This document shows, piece by piece, positions 1 through 8,328 of a stretch of DNA of 64,000 nt. The stretch comes from Bradyrhizobium sp. JYMT SZCCT0428 (lineage in GTDB: Bacteria > Pseudomonadota > Alphaproteobacteria > Rhizobiales > Xanthobacteraceae). Position numbers and translations under genes: made by a program. Positions within the stretch are counted from its first letter, which is position 1. The number at the start of each line of letters is the position of its first letter. The notes under the pieces were generated by a model, which did no database searches, was not told the origin of the DNA, and saw only the letters and a list, made by a program, of their open reading frames with translations. The stretch spans positions 1-64,000 of the forward strand of contig NZ_JAFCLS010000022.1 in the NCBI RefSeq assembly GCF_018131075.1, written 5' to 3'.

Positions 1-206
1 CGGCGGATCAAAGCCGGCCGCCCCTGGCGACGTAGCCGAACTATCCATCGCAAACAGCCGACTTTTGCAACAAAATCGGCACTGTGCGGACGTGGCGCGC
101 TCCACGCTTGCTTCACGGCGCCAGAGCGGACATCACGAATGCGAGGACCGACTTCCGTTTTTGACCCGATGCCGACGTGGGCGGCCGGTTCGAGTTTCGT
201 CTCCGA
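1..206. other. Window-edge stretch with no recognised gene
   Basis: No open frame here looks like a real protein. Short frames on both strands have arginine/serine-rich, low-complexity translations typical of GC-rich shadow frames. The stretch lies downstream of the cyclase stop codon and could be the 3' flank of that gene or of a gene outside the window. Confidence 0.5.
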
Positions 207-1964
207 TCACTCTGGAAGGCCGGCCTTTCGTAGGCCAGCGCTGAACAAAGCGAAATCCTCGTCCCGGCGGAATGACGCGAGATCTTTCAAGTTTGATATG
301 CGCAAACCGGGTCTGTGTTTCAGTACCAACTCCACGCCGTGTTGTGCCGGTTCCAGACGTCCAGCCAGCCCATTGCTTGCCGCATACGCACAAATTGGCA
401 GCAGAAAAGGCGGACTGTCACGCATGGACGTTTCGGCCCAGGCTGACGCGCTGTCGTAGTCGCCTAACAGAAAATGCGCATATGCCGCTGCACCATGAAC
501 ACCAGCGGGATCGCGAGGATTTAGGCGAACGGCATGTGCGACATGTTCGAGCGCCACATCCGGCTCACCTCTCCATACCCTCAGCCACGCACCGAGCGTC
601 CAGGCGGACGCATGGTTCGGATTAGCTTCCAGCCCCCGGTCCATGAAAGTCGCGGCCGCGTCGAACTCGTGCGCTATGAAGGCAAGTGCATAACCGCCCA
701 TACACAATGCCACGGAATCGTCGCTACCCAGGTGCACTGCTTTCCGAGCCAAGCTCGTGGCTTCGGCACTTTCCCGGACAGATTCGATCATCCATCCGCG
801 CGCCTTTCGGTGCACGTAGCACCATGCTGCCATGCCGTAGGCGCAGGCTAGTTTGGGATCGACATCGATCGCTTTGCGGTAAAGCCGGAGCGCTTCCTGA
901 TTGGCGGCCATCGACTCAAAATCATGCTTGGCCATTCCGCGCAGGTAGTAATCATACGCCAGGAGATTCTCGGTTGGCTTTCGGTTGGCTCGCTTGATCT
1001 CCTCAATCTGCAATTTGGAGGCGATTGCGCCCACAACGCCTTCTGTCACGCGGTCCTGAAGGTCAAACATATCTTCGGGCGGCCCCTCGAAACGGCCGGC
1101 CCACAGGTGCGCTCTGGTTTCGGTGTCTATAAGTTGTCCTGCGATACGTATGCGGTTTCCAGCTTTGCGCACACTACCGACAAGGACATAGCGTACGCCA
1201 AGCTCGCGACCAACTTGCCTTACGTCGACTGTCCGGCCTCTGTACGTGAAGCTTGAGCTTCGCGCGATCACAAACAGCCAACGAAAGAGCGACAACGCCA
1301 TCGTGATGTCCTCCACGATGCCGTCAGCCAGGTACTCCTGCTCAGCGTCCGCACAAAGGTTCTGGAAAGGCAGCACCGCAATCGAGGACTTGTCCCGACG
1401 TGGAAGCGCGGGTTTTCGCGGCATCGCAACGTCGAGAACTCTAAACGCACGAACCGGGCGTTCGATGTTCTTGAGGCTTTGTTCACCCATATCGATGAAC
1501 TCAGCCTGAATCTTGCCCTGGACATGATCGTAGGCGGACGATGAGATCCAGATCCCACCGGCCTCCGCGATGCTTTCGAGTCGCGCCGCGATATTGACGC
1601 CGTCTCCAAAAACGTCGTGAGGTTCGATGATTACGTCTCCGACGTTGATGCCCACACGAAACATGATGCGGCTATCTTCCGAGTCATCGACTGTAAGCTC
1701 CCTGATGCGGGCCTGGAACTGGACAGCAGCGCGAACCGCTTCGACCGCGCTCGGAAACTCTGCCAAGAACCCGTCACCCGTGTTCTTCACGATCCGGCCC
1801 CCGCGTTCGGCAATTGCGGGGGTGACAGCGTCAATCAAAAGTGCCGCAACTTTGGCATGCGTAGCTTCTTCATCATTGTGCATGAGCCGCGAATAGCCAG
1901 CCACGTCGGCGGCCATTATGGCCGACAACCTGCGCTCGACCCGAATTGGCCGATCCTGCACCAT
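207..1964 (-). CDS. Class III adenylate/guanylate cyclase with TolB-like and TPR regions
   Basis: Predicted to make cyclic AMP from ATP in the cytoplasm. In this 585-residue reading the cyclase domain covers about 10-175. It has metal-binding Asp20 (AADVAGYS) and Asp64 (NTGDGF), Lys60 and Asp117 as expected for adenine specificity, and Asn124/Arg128 (NIAAR) for transition-state binding. Residues 190-320 resemble the TolB/FlgO-like region common in these proteins, and 335-560 look like TPR repeats (for example AWTLGAWLRVWRGEPDVALE). The same frame stays open to 2198, but the extra 78 residues come from repeat-like DNA and match no domain, so the ATG at 1964 is preferred. That start has no clear Shine-Dalgarno; an ATG at 1988 and the one at 2198 (GCAGGG upstream) remain alternatives. 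The signal it senses is unknown. Confidence 0.85.
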   Translation of the reverse strand: MVQDRPIRVERRLSAIMAADVAGYSRLMHNDEEATHAKVAALLIDAVTPAIAERGGRIVKNTGDGFLAEFPSAVEAVRAAVQFQARIRELTVDDSEDSRIMFRVGINVGDVIIEPHDVFGDGVNIAARLESIAEAGGIWISSSAYDHVQGKIQAEFIDMGEQSLKNIERPVRAFRVLDVAMPRKPALPRRDKSSIAVLPFQNLCADAEQEYLADGIVEDITMALSLFRWLFVIARSSSFTYRGRTVDVRQVGRELGVRYVLVGSVRKAGNRIRIAGQLIDTETRAHLWAGRFEGPPEDMFDLQDRVTEGVVGAIASKLQIEEIKRANRKPTENLLAYDYYLRGMAKHDFESMAANQEALRLYRKAIDVDPKLACAYGMAAWCYVHRKARGWMIESVRESAEATSLARKAVHLGSDDSVALCMGGYALAFIAHEFDAAATFMDRGLEANPNHASAWTLGAWLRVWRGEPDVALEHVAHAVRLNPRDPAGVHGAAAYAHFLLGDYDSASAWAETSMRDSPPFLLPICAYAASNGLAGRLEPAQHGVELVLKHRPGLRISNLKDLASFRRDEDFALFSAGLRKAGLPE

Positions 1965-2210
1965 GGTTCGCACTCTGACCGACAACATACTGTACGACGG
2001 ATTGAGTGACCGGACTACTCGGCTAACGTCTGCTTCCGGTACTTTTGAGACATGCCGATGGTTTTGAAGGCCGGCATTGAGGGCAAATCCGACTTTCCGG
2101 TTACCCACCCGGACTTCTCGGTTTGACCCAAAGCCGATAAGCGGTGCACCCGTTGAAAAGACGCTCTCGCGGTCAAGGCGCCGTCGTTCCGACCGCATCG
2201 CCCTGCGGGC

Positions 2211-2690
2211 TCATGACGGCAGCTCTTTCCGCAGGCTGATGGCATAGTCCCGATAACCCAGCGCCGTGTACAGACGATGCACCCGGTCGCTTCCGGCCAG
2301 GACGCCAATCCCCATCCGTTTTAGCCCGCGAGCGCGCGCTGCATCCTCCATCGCCAGCATGAGGCGACGCCCGATGCCACGGCCGCGCTGACCCCGGGTG
2401 ACGACAAGCTCCGCGATCAGGAAGTATCGATCACGCAGCTCGGGCTCCTGGTCTGGAAAGCCCGCGGCGAACCCGCAGGACGCACCATTCAACGTGGCGA
2501 CTAGGAGTAATCCGTCGTTTTCGTCAATAACGCGCAGCAGGCGCTCGATGTACCACACCGCGAACTCACGATCCGCAACGGCTCGCTCGGTGAACTGCTG
2601 CTCGAATTCCTGCAGTTCGATCATGAGCGCCATTAGCGACTCGAGATCCGCTGCGATAGAAGTCCGAATGACGATGTCCGTAACCGACAT
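2211..2690 (-). CDS. GNAT family N-acetyltransferase
   Basis: Predicted to transfer an acetyl group from acetyl-CoA to an unknown amine. The 159-residue protein is a single GNAT domain with the acetyl-CoA loop RGQRGRGIGRRLM in its second half and the usual C-terminal part (VHRLYTALGYRDYA). The ATG at 2690 is chosen because GGGAGG lies five bases upstream; an earlier ATG at 2750 would add 20 residues unlike the family. It ends just before the cyclase gene on the same strand. The two could share a transcript, but nothing links their functions. Confidence 0.85.
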   Translation of the reverse strand: MSVTDIVIRTSIAADLESLMALMIELQEFEQQFTERAVADREFAVWYIERLLRVIDENDGLLLVATLNGASCGFAAGFPDQEPELRDRYFLIAELVVTRGQRGRGIGRRLMLAMEDAARARGLKRMGIGVLAGSDRVHRLYTALGYRDYAISLRKELPS

Positions 2691-3101
2691 GTTTGCCTCC
2701 CGTAGCTTGAAAGCGGACCTGTTATGCTCACGTCGAGTCTCGTCGTTCATGACCCAAGCGGAAGCGCCACCTGTTAGTCCTTTTCAGGTCACTTACTTCG
2801 CCGCGGATAAAAAGCAAACTCCAACCGCGTACCTCCTGGCTCAATGATCATGCAATGCACTTTGGGAGACGCATCGTGTCAGGTTCTGACACATTTGAGA
2901 CACGCCTGCCTATCCTGAGGATGTCCGTTCACCGGGGTAGACCGGAAGTCGCCGTGGTCCGGCCAGACCGACGCGAATGCCCCTTAGCGGACATAAACGC
3001 CGCGACGCGGCAGCAGTGGACAAAGTACGTCACCCCGCCGGCAATCTTAGTTTCTCCGTAATGCACCGCTGTCCTATGGGAAGTGAAGGGAGCTTGGGGC
3101 G
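2691..3101. other. Intergenic gap with degenerate repeat-like sequence
   Basis: No convincing gene. Around 2920-3000 the DNA (GATGTCCGTTCACCGGGGT and flanks) resembles degenerate copies of a short dispersed element I associate with Rhizobiales intergenic DNA. The short frame 2855-3061 runs through this sequence and is probably not coding. A similar degenerate stretch lies at about 2040-2160, upstream of the cyclase start. The gap must hold promoters for the two diverging genes, but no clear -35/-10 pair stood out. Confidence 0.45.
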
Positions 3102-3659
3102 ATGACTCCTTCGGAAAAATTGGCGCTTTTTGTCGACGGCCTGAACCTCCATTACACGGCGAAAGCCTTGGACTTCAGCATTGATTTCAGGAGGCTTCTC
3201 GCCGAGTTCAGGACGCGCGGCGTGCTTGTACGTGCTTATTACTACACGATCATCGCTGAAGAGTTTCAAACGACCCGGCCCCTCATCGATTGGCTCGACT
3301 ATAACGGCTTCACAGTGCGTACGAACTCGGTCAAAGAGTTCGATGATGGTCAGGGCCGGCGGAAATACAAGCGCAATATCGGAGTCGAACTCGCAGTCGA
3401 TGCGGTCGAGATTGCGAAGCATGTAGACCACATATTGTTGTTTTCCGGGGACGGCGATTTTCGTCGCCTTGTGGAAGCAATCCAGCGCCTCGGTCCTCGC
3501 GTCACAGTCGTATCAAGCATGCGAACGAAACCTGCGATGGTCGCTGACGAATTACGTCGGCAGGCGGATACGTTCCTCGAATTGGATGACCTCAAGGCTG
3601 CGATAGGACGGACAAAGGAGGAGAGCAGAATGCGCAACCAGAACGATGAGTTTTCGTAG
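3102..3659 (+). CDS. NYN domain protein (LabA/DUF88-like, PIN-type fold)
   Basis: 185 residues, nearly all one NYN domain, a PIN-like fold in which acidic residues hold a metal ion for RNA cleavage. Visible family motifs are FVDGLNLH near the start (catalytic Asp), the central KRNIGVELAVDAVEIA, and HILLFSGDGDFRRLVEAIQRLG followed by VTVVSS. A putative ribonuclease role is inferred from family only. The ATG at 3102 has a modest purine-rich stretch upstream (GGGAGCTTGGGGCG). It stands alone between long gaps, so context gives no hint of its RNA target. The charged tail after residue 165 is probably disordered. Confidence 0.85.
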   Translation: MTPSEKLALFVDGLNLHYTAKALDFSIDFRRLLAEFRTRGVLVRAYYYTIIAEEFQTTRPLIDWLDYNGFTVRTNSVKEFDDGQGRRKYKRNIGVELAVDAVEIAKHVDHILLFSGDGDFRRLVEAIQRLGPRVTVVSSMRTKPAMVADELRRQADTFLELDDLKAAIGRTKEESRMRNQNDEFS

Positions 3660-4198
3660 GGAGGCATTCTCGACATGCCTCTACCGGCCGCTTGATGCAT
3701 CAACCCACCTGGAACCCGACTGATGCGCGCACGAATTGTTCTTGAAAGTTGCGCGAGCAAAAGGTCTTCATAGGAACTGCCTGCCGTTGCGACTTTGTGT
3801 CTCGGTTTCGCAACACTCGATGTGTTTCGCAGCGGGAACTTAAATTTTGACTCCACACTCGTCGATACCGGGAGCAGTCTCTGGGACAACCGGGGCTGGC
3901 GGATCGAGCATTTTTAAGTACCAATTTATTTGCGCCCGGCGGGTCGCAGCGCGCGAATGCCTGCGACCTTTATCTCTTGTTATCGCCTTGGAAGCTTATC
4001 GCCTTGGAAGCATTCCGCGGTTGGCAATGACCGTCCGCGCCTTCCGCGCAAAAAACTGTAAACGCTGCATTCGCGAGCAGTTAGGACCCGCGGAACGGTA
4101 CCAGTAAGTCGCAGAAAATGCCTGAACTGTGTCCTCAATCACATGAGCAAGACGAGATCGTCTCTATAAGCCATCGAGGTGTTTAGTGGGGATCCCAG
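3660..4198. other. 539-base intergenic gap with a short tandem repeat
   Basis: No believable coding frame was found on either strand. A perfect 16-base direct duplication occurs at 3980-4011. Composition is more AT-rich than neighbouring genes around 3835-3925. Nothing here resembles a tRNA or a strong intrinsic terminator. Confidence 0.45.
3980..4011. repeat. 16-bp perfect tandem duplication
   Basis: The unit TTATCGCCTTGGAAGC occurs twice back to back at 3980-3995 and 3996-4011. It lies in a non-coding gap and probably arose by replication slippage. Confidence 0.85.
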
Positions 4199-4399
4199 AT
4201 GGACGATGATTTTTACAAGGAGCGAGCACGACAATTGCGTGAACTCGCCACTCAAGCCGATCCATTCATCAAGCAACGCCTGTTACGCCTTGCGGGCAAT
4301 TACGACGCAATGATCACGCGAACCAGGCCAGCTGTTTTGTTCAACGTCCCCGACATATCTGCTGATCAGTTCGCAGACAATAACGGCCGCAAGGACTAA
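4199..4399 (+). CDS. Small hypothetical protein (66 aa)
   Basis: A 66-residue soluble protein beginning MDDDFYKERARQLRELATQA, rich in Arg, Asp and Leu and likely helical. I recall similar short proteins in Bradyrhizobium genomes (the DFYxERARQLRELAxxADP pattern), but no function is known to me. The ATG at 4199 follows GGGGATCCCAG, an acceptable ribosome site. It has no signal peptide or membrane segment. It ends just before an inverted repeat and converges on aroC. Confidence 0.65.
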   Translation: MDDDFYKERARQLRELATQADPFIKQRLLRLAGNYDAMITRTRPAVLFNVPDISADQFADNNGRKD

Positions 4400-4415
4400 G
4401 CCCGTAGACCGTAGA

Positions 4416-4489
4416 GCGGATTGGAGCGGAGCGTAATCCGCCGCCCCTGGCTGACCCAAAAACGGCGGATTACGCTTCGCCAATCCGCC
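4416..4489. repeat. Inverted repeat of the GGCGGATTA...TAATCCGCC type
   Basis: The arms at 4416-4443 and 4463-4489 are imperfect reverse complements sharing GCGTAATCCGCCG / CGGCGGATTACGC, with a 19-base loop. I recognise this as a dispersed element common between genes in Bradyrhizobium and relatives. It sits between two convergent genes and could also act as an RNA 3' hairpin. Confidence 0.8.
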
Positions 4490-4502
4490 CTGCAAAACCT
4501 GC

Positions 4503-5588
4503 TCAGCCGACCTGCCCGCGATGGCGCAGCAGATGATCCGCCAGCACGCAGGCCATCATGGCTTCGCCGACCGGCACCGCGCGGATGCCGACGCAGGGAT
4601 CGTGCCGGCCCTTGGTCATGATGTCGGTGTCGGCGCCGGAGCGATCCACGGTCTGGCGCGGCGACAGGATCGACGACGTCGGCTTGACCGCAAAGCGCAC
4701 CACCACCGGCTGGCCGGTGGAGATGCCGCCCAGCACGCCGCCGGCATGGTTGGACAGAAAGCGCGTGCCGTTGTTGCCGGTGCGCATCTCGTCGGCGTTT
4801 TGCTCGCCCGACAATTCGGCGGCGCCGAAACCTGCGCCGATCTCGACGCCCTTCACTGCGTTGATGCTCATCATCGCCGCCGCCAGTTCGCCGTCGAGCT
4901 TGGCGTAGATCGGCGCGCCGAGGCCGGCCGGCACGCCTTCGGCGACGACTTCGATCACGGCGCCGATCGAGGAGCCGCTCTTGCGGATGCCGTCCAGGTA
5001 TTGCTCGAAGAACGCAGCCCTGTCCTTGTCCGGGCAGAAGAACGGATTGCGCGCGATCTCGTCCCAGTCCCACTTCTCGCGATCGATCTTGTGCGGACCC
5101 ATCTGCACCAGCGCGCCGCGCACCTTGACGTCGGGCAGGATTTTTCGCGCGATGGCGCCGGCCGCAACCCGCGTTGCGGTCTCGCGCGCCGACGAGCGTC
5201 CGCCGCCGCGATAATCGCGCAGGCCGTATTTGGCCTCATAGGTGAAGTCGGCATGGCCGGGACGAAACTTGTCCTTGATCTCGGAATAGTCCTTTGAGCG
5301 CTGGTCGGTGTTCTCGATCAGCAGCGCGATCGGCGTTCCCGTCGTCACCTGCACCCCGGTCTCGGGATGGGCCATGACGCCGGACAGGATTTTGACCGCA
5401 TCCGGTTCCTGGCGCTGGGTGGTGAAGCGCGACTGGCCGGGACGGCGGCGATCGAGATCGATCTGGATGTCCGCATTGGTCAGCGGGATCAGCGGCGGGC
5501 AGCCGTCGACCACGCAGCCGATCGCGATGCCGTGGCTCTCGCCAAAGGTCGTGACCCGGAACATGTGGCCGAAGGTGTTGAAGGACAT
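4503..5588 (-). CDS. aroC: Chorismate synthase
   Basis: Catalyses the last shikimate step, 5-enolpyruvylshikimate-3-phosphate to chorismate, using reduced FMN. The 361-residue length is normal. Signatures seen are TFGESHG at 14-20, RPGHADFTYEAKYG, RGGGRSSARETATR (FMN and substrate loop) and GRHDPCVGIRAVPVGEAMM near the C-terminus. The start ATG at 5588 encodes MSFNTFGHMFRVTTFGESHG, the usual N-terminus of the family. No other shikimate gene is nearby. It is probably monocistronic, since it is bounded by repeats on both sides. Confidence 0.97.
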   Translation of the reverse strand: MSFNTFGHMFRVTTFGESHGIAIGCVVDGCPPLIPLTNADIQIDLDRRRPGQSRFTTQRQEPDAVKILSGVMAHPETGVQVTTGTPIALLIENTDQRSKDYSEIKDKFRPGHADFTYEAKYGLRDYRGGGRSSARETATRVAAGAIARKILPDVKVRGALVQMGPHKIDREKWDWDEIARNPFFCPDKDRAAFFEQYLDGIRKSGSSIGAVIEVVAEGVPAGLGAPIYAKLDGELAAAMMSINAVKGVEIGAGFGAAELSGEQNADEMRTGNNGTRFLSNHAGGVLGGISTGQPVVVRFAVKPTSSILSPRQTVDRSGADTDIMTKGRHDPCVGIRAVPVGEAMMACVLADHLLRHRGQVG

Positions 5589-5658
5589 GGTCTGCCTAGA
5601 AAATTGCCGGATTGCGCCGTGTGGTAACGCGCGCGCCCCCCGCGGTCAAACGTTAGGC

Positions 5659-5741
5659 CGTCATTCCGGGATGGTGCGTTAGCACCAGACCCGGAATCTC
5701 GAGATTCCGGGTTCGATGCTACGCATCGCCCCGGAATGACG
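5659..5741. repeat. Palindromic dispersed repeat (CGTCATTCC...GGAATGACG)
   Basis: A long imperfect palindrome bounded by CGTCATTCCGG and CCGGAATGACG, with an inner perfect palindrome CCCGGAATCTCGAGATTCCGGG. A close copy lies at 24359-24459 and a partial one at 21908-21950. It sits in the aroC leader region. Confidence 0.9.
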
Positions 5742-5757
5742 GGGGATGGATGCGGAT

Positions 5758-6405
5758 TTAACTATACTTCTGCAGCGCCCCGTCCCGGAAGACGTAAACG
5801 GCGCCCTGCTCGATGGTCAGGTCGGCGGCGCTGAGCGGCGTCTCGATGCCGAGCGCCACCATCAGGGCCCGCGCCGTGCCGCCATGCGCCACCGCAACCG
5901 TGTCCGCCGCCACCGACGCATACCAATCCTGCATCCTCGCCTGCACGTCGACATAGCTCTCGCCGCCCGGCGGCGACACCGTCCATTTCTCGATCTGGCG
6001 TTTGGCATAGAGATCGGGGTCGCGCAGCTGCAACTCGGGCAGTGTCGCGCCTTCCCACTGGCCGTAACCGATCTCGCGCAAACGGTCGTCGAGCGCGTAG
6101 CCGTCGCGCGGCAGCTTCAGTTCGCTACGCACCAGCTCCATCGTGGCGCGGGCGCGGATCAGCGGGCTCGCGACAAACGCCAGGTCCGATTTGTCGCGGC
6201 CATGGCGCGCGAAGAGATCGCCGAGGACATTGCCGGCATGGGCCGCCTGCCTGCGGCCAAGATCGTTCAGCGGAATGTCCTGCACACCCTGCAGCCGGCC
6301 TTCAGCATTCCACGATGTCTCGCCATGGCGAATGTAATAGATGACAGGCGCAGGCATCGGACTGGCGGCTATTCCCTGAGCGACGAATGGGAGAGCGCGC
6401 GGCAT
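5758..6405 (-). CDS. Histidine phosphatase family protein (phosphoglycerate mutase-like)
   Basis: A 2H phosphatase-superfamily enzyme that removes phosphate through a phospho-histidine intermediate; the substrate is unknown. In the 215-residue reading the catalytic RHG motif is at 26-28 (His27), with supporting Glu119 (YGQWEG) and the second His174 (AVAHGG). The ATG at 6405 has GGAAG four bases upstream. The ATG at 6357 (MPAPVIYYIRHGE) better matches typical family N-termini but has a weaker ribosome site, so the first 16 residues are uncertain. It is transcribed towards aroC, with a repeat between them. Confidence 0.85.
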   Translation of the reverse strand: MPRALPFVAQGIAASPMPAPVIYYIRHGETSWNAEGRLQGVQDIPLNDLGRRQAAHAGNVLGDLFARHGRDKSDLAFVASPLIRARATMELVRSELKLPRDGYALDDRLREIGYGQWEGATLPELQLRDPDLYAKRQIEKWTVSPPGGESYVDVQARMQDWYASVAADTVAVAHGGTARALMVALGIETPLSAADLTIEQGAVYVFRDGALQKYS

Positions 6406-6612
6406 GCGGCTTCCAGTCGCGCTTGGTATTACGGTTGGAGGTACACCAGCACTCCAGCGGGGTACAGCCCAAATCCGCTTGAGGGTAATCTATGGATTAA
6501 CCTTGGGTTTAACGCGGTCTTGCGCGAGCCTCAACAGGCGGAATAGACGCGTCGTTTGGGTGTTATATTGGTTAAGGCGTTCGCGCCGGACCGACCTGAA
6601 GATCTGGTGACA

Positions 6613-7101
6613 ATGACCGCGTTTCGCCAAAGTGTCGAAGCCATGATTCCGGCGCTGCGCCGCTACGCGCGTGCGCTGGCGCGCGACGCCGATATCGCCG
6701 ACGATCTGGTGCAGGACACGCTGGTGCGCGCGTTGCGTTCGGAACGGCTGTTTCTCGGCGGCGACGTCAGGAGCTGGCTCTATACGATCCTGACCAACCT
6801 CAACAAGAACCGGCGGCGATCGCTGGCGCGGCGGCCGCAATTCATGCCGCTGCTCGACAACAACCCGGACGCCAGCGGCACCGAAGCGGAAGGCCGCGAC
6901 ATCGCCCGCGCGTTGTCGACGCTGGTGGAAGAGCAGCGCTCGGTGCTGCTGCTGGTGATGCTGGAGGGGCTGAGTTACCGCGAGGTCGCCGACATCCAGG
7001 GCGTACCGATCGGGACTGTGATGTCCCGGCTTGCCCGGGCGCGCGCACACGTCAAAGCCTCGCTCGAGGGCGAGCGCACCGCGCTCAGACGGGTGAAGTG
7101 A
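6613..7101 (+). CDS. ECF-type RNA polymerase sigma factor
   Basis: A 162-residue group IV sigma factor. Region 2 lies at about 8-70 (RYARALARDADIADDLVQDT; WLYTILTN) and region 4 at about 97-150 with a helix-turn-helix (SYREVADIQGVPIGTVMSRL). An upstream TTG at 6556 keeps the frame open, but the ATG at 6613 starts directly before the family core and is preferred. Eighty-two bases downstream lies a one-pass membrane protein with anti-sigma features, a classic arrangement for envelope-signal control. The regulon is unknown; I did not find a convincing ECF promoter in front of it. Confidence 0.9.
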   Translation: MTAFRQSVEAMIPALRRYARALARDADIADDLVQDTLVRALRSERLFLGGDVRSWLYTILTNLNKNRRRSLARRPQFMPLLDNNPDASGTEAEGRDIARALSTLVEEQRSVLLLVMLEGLSYREVADIQGVPIGTVMSRLARARAHVKASLEGERTALRRVK

Positions 7102-7183
7102 TGCAGGTGATGCAAACAAGACGCGTGATGGCAGGCGATATGCATAGGCAGTTTCAGATCACGAATAGACAGAGACGACGACG

Positions 7184-7957
7184 ATGACCAACCCCCATAT
7201 TCCCGTCACCGAAGACGAGCTGCATGCTTACGTCGACAACGAGCTGCCGGCGGAGCGCCGCGGCGATGTCGAAGCGTGGCTCGCGACGCATCCCGACGAT
7301 GCGGCGCGCGTGCAGTCGTGGCGCACGATGGCGGAAGCGCTGCATGTCCGCTACGACGGCATCGTCGACGAGGCGGTGCCGAGGCGGCTCGAGATCGAGC
7401 GGCTGGTGCGCCAGCCGCGCAAATGGTTCTACGGCGCGATTGCCGCAACGCTGGCGGCATTCATTGTCGGCGGCGGCGTCGGCTGGATGGCGCGCGGGGC
7501 TGCAGCAGCACCCTCGGCGCTGCAGAGTTTCACGACGGATGCGCTCGATGCGCACCGGCTCTATGTGGTCGAAGTGCGCCATCCCGTCGAAGTGCCCGGC
7601 AGCGAACGCGCGCATCTGCAGGCATGGCTGACCAAGCGCTGCGGCTGGCTGGTGCGCGCGCCGGAATTGACCGCGGCGGGATTGAAGCTGGTCGGCGGGC
7701 GGCTGTTGCCCGGCGCGACCGGGCCTGCCTCGTTCATGATGTATGAGAGCGCATCGGGCGAGCGCTTCACGATCTACACGGCGAAGTCGGAAGCCGAGGC
7801 GACGCAGATGCGATTTTCGTCGGAGGGCAAGGAGAGCGCCCTGTTCTGGGCCGATCGCGGCGTGGCCTATGTGGTGGTGAGCAGCGTCGGCGACCGTGGC
7901 CGGCTGACGCAGATCGCCCAATCGGTGTATGACCAGATGGAAAAGACCGGGGGTTGA
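7184..7957 (+). CDS. Membrane anti-sigma factor, partner of the upstream ECF sigma
   Basis: 257 residues. The N-terminus (TEDELHAYVDNELPAERRGDVEAWL) resembles the sigma-binding helices of zinc-less anti-sigma domains. A single membrane span covers about 81-103 (WFYGAIAATLAAFIVGGGVGWMA), putting the C-terminal two thirds in the periplasm as a likely sensor. The N-terminal region lacks the HxxxCxxC zinc set. It is presumed to hold the sigma factor inactive until an envelope signal arrives. The stop codon lies inside the first unit of a 13-bp tandem duplication. Confidence 0.85.
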   Translation: MTNPHIPVTEDELHAYVDNELPAERRGDVEAWLATHPDDAARVQSWRTMAEALHVRYDGIVDEAVPRRLEIERLVRQPRKWFYGAIAATLAAFIVGGGVGWMARGAAAAPSALQSFTTDALDAHRLYVVEVRHPVEVPGSERAHLQAWLTKRCGWLVRAPELTAAGLKLVGGRLLPGATGPASFMMYESASGERFTIYTAKSEAEATQMRFSSEGKESALFWADRGVAYVVVSSVGDRGRLTQIAQSVYDQMEKTGG

Positions 7958-7975
7958 ACCAAGGGGTTGAACCAA
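7950..7975. repeat. 13-bp tandem duplication spanning a stop codon
   Basis: GGGGTTGAACCAA occurs twice in a row. The first copy contains the TGA of the anti-sigma gene; the second repeats a TGA just downstream in a different frame. Confidence 0.85.
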
Positions 7976-8328
7976 ATCCACCACCTGGTTGAATGAGCGC
8001 TTGTTTGTTGCGGTTTGCTGACGCGAGCGGGTGTCCACTCCGCATCAAGGTGCGGGCTGCCCTCGCTCGAAAACGGTTTAGGTAAAGCCGTTTGTCCCAA
8101 TTCTGACATTGAAAATCTGGAATCAGGACATCGGCGCGTCTCATTATCGCACTGGGTGATCACGCGAAAATGAGTGGCGCTCGATCCGCCGATCGGCGCA
8201 AGCGGCCTCGATCGGGGTTTGGTACCGCGCTGGTCCCCCTTTCGAGGCCGCCCTTTTAAAGGGAAGCGCCTGAATTGTATCGGGAAATGGCCTGCCGCAC
8301 TCCGCTGTTTTATTAAACGTGTTTTTGG
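7976..8328. other. Intergenic gap with repeat-like DNA and a long hairpin
   Basis: No gene is supported. The part up to about 8110 resembles degenerate dispersed repeats (GACGCGAGCGGGTGTCCACT and flanks; related wording recurs near 17220 and 11420). A 10-bp perfect inverted pair, GCGGCCTCGA at 8202-8211 and TCGAGGCCGC at 8242-8251, could form a hairpin between the convergent anti-sigma and dnaJ-like genes. Confidence 0.5.

Noticed and set aside
2855..3061. A 68-codon frame between the GNAT and NYN genes
   Set aside because: It runs through repeat-like DNA and has no ribosome site or recognisable protein features.
6497..6513. A CtrA-like site TTAA...TTAAC before the ECF sigma gene
   Set aside because: The spacer is eight bases, not the usual seven, and such AT-rich half sites occur by chance.
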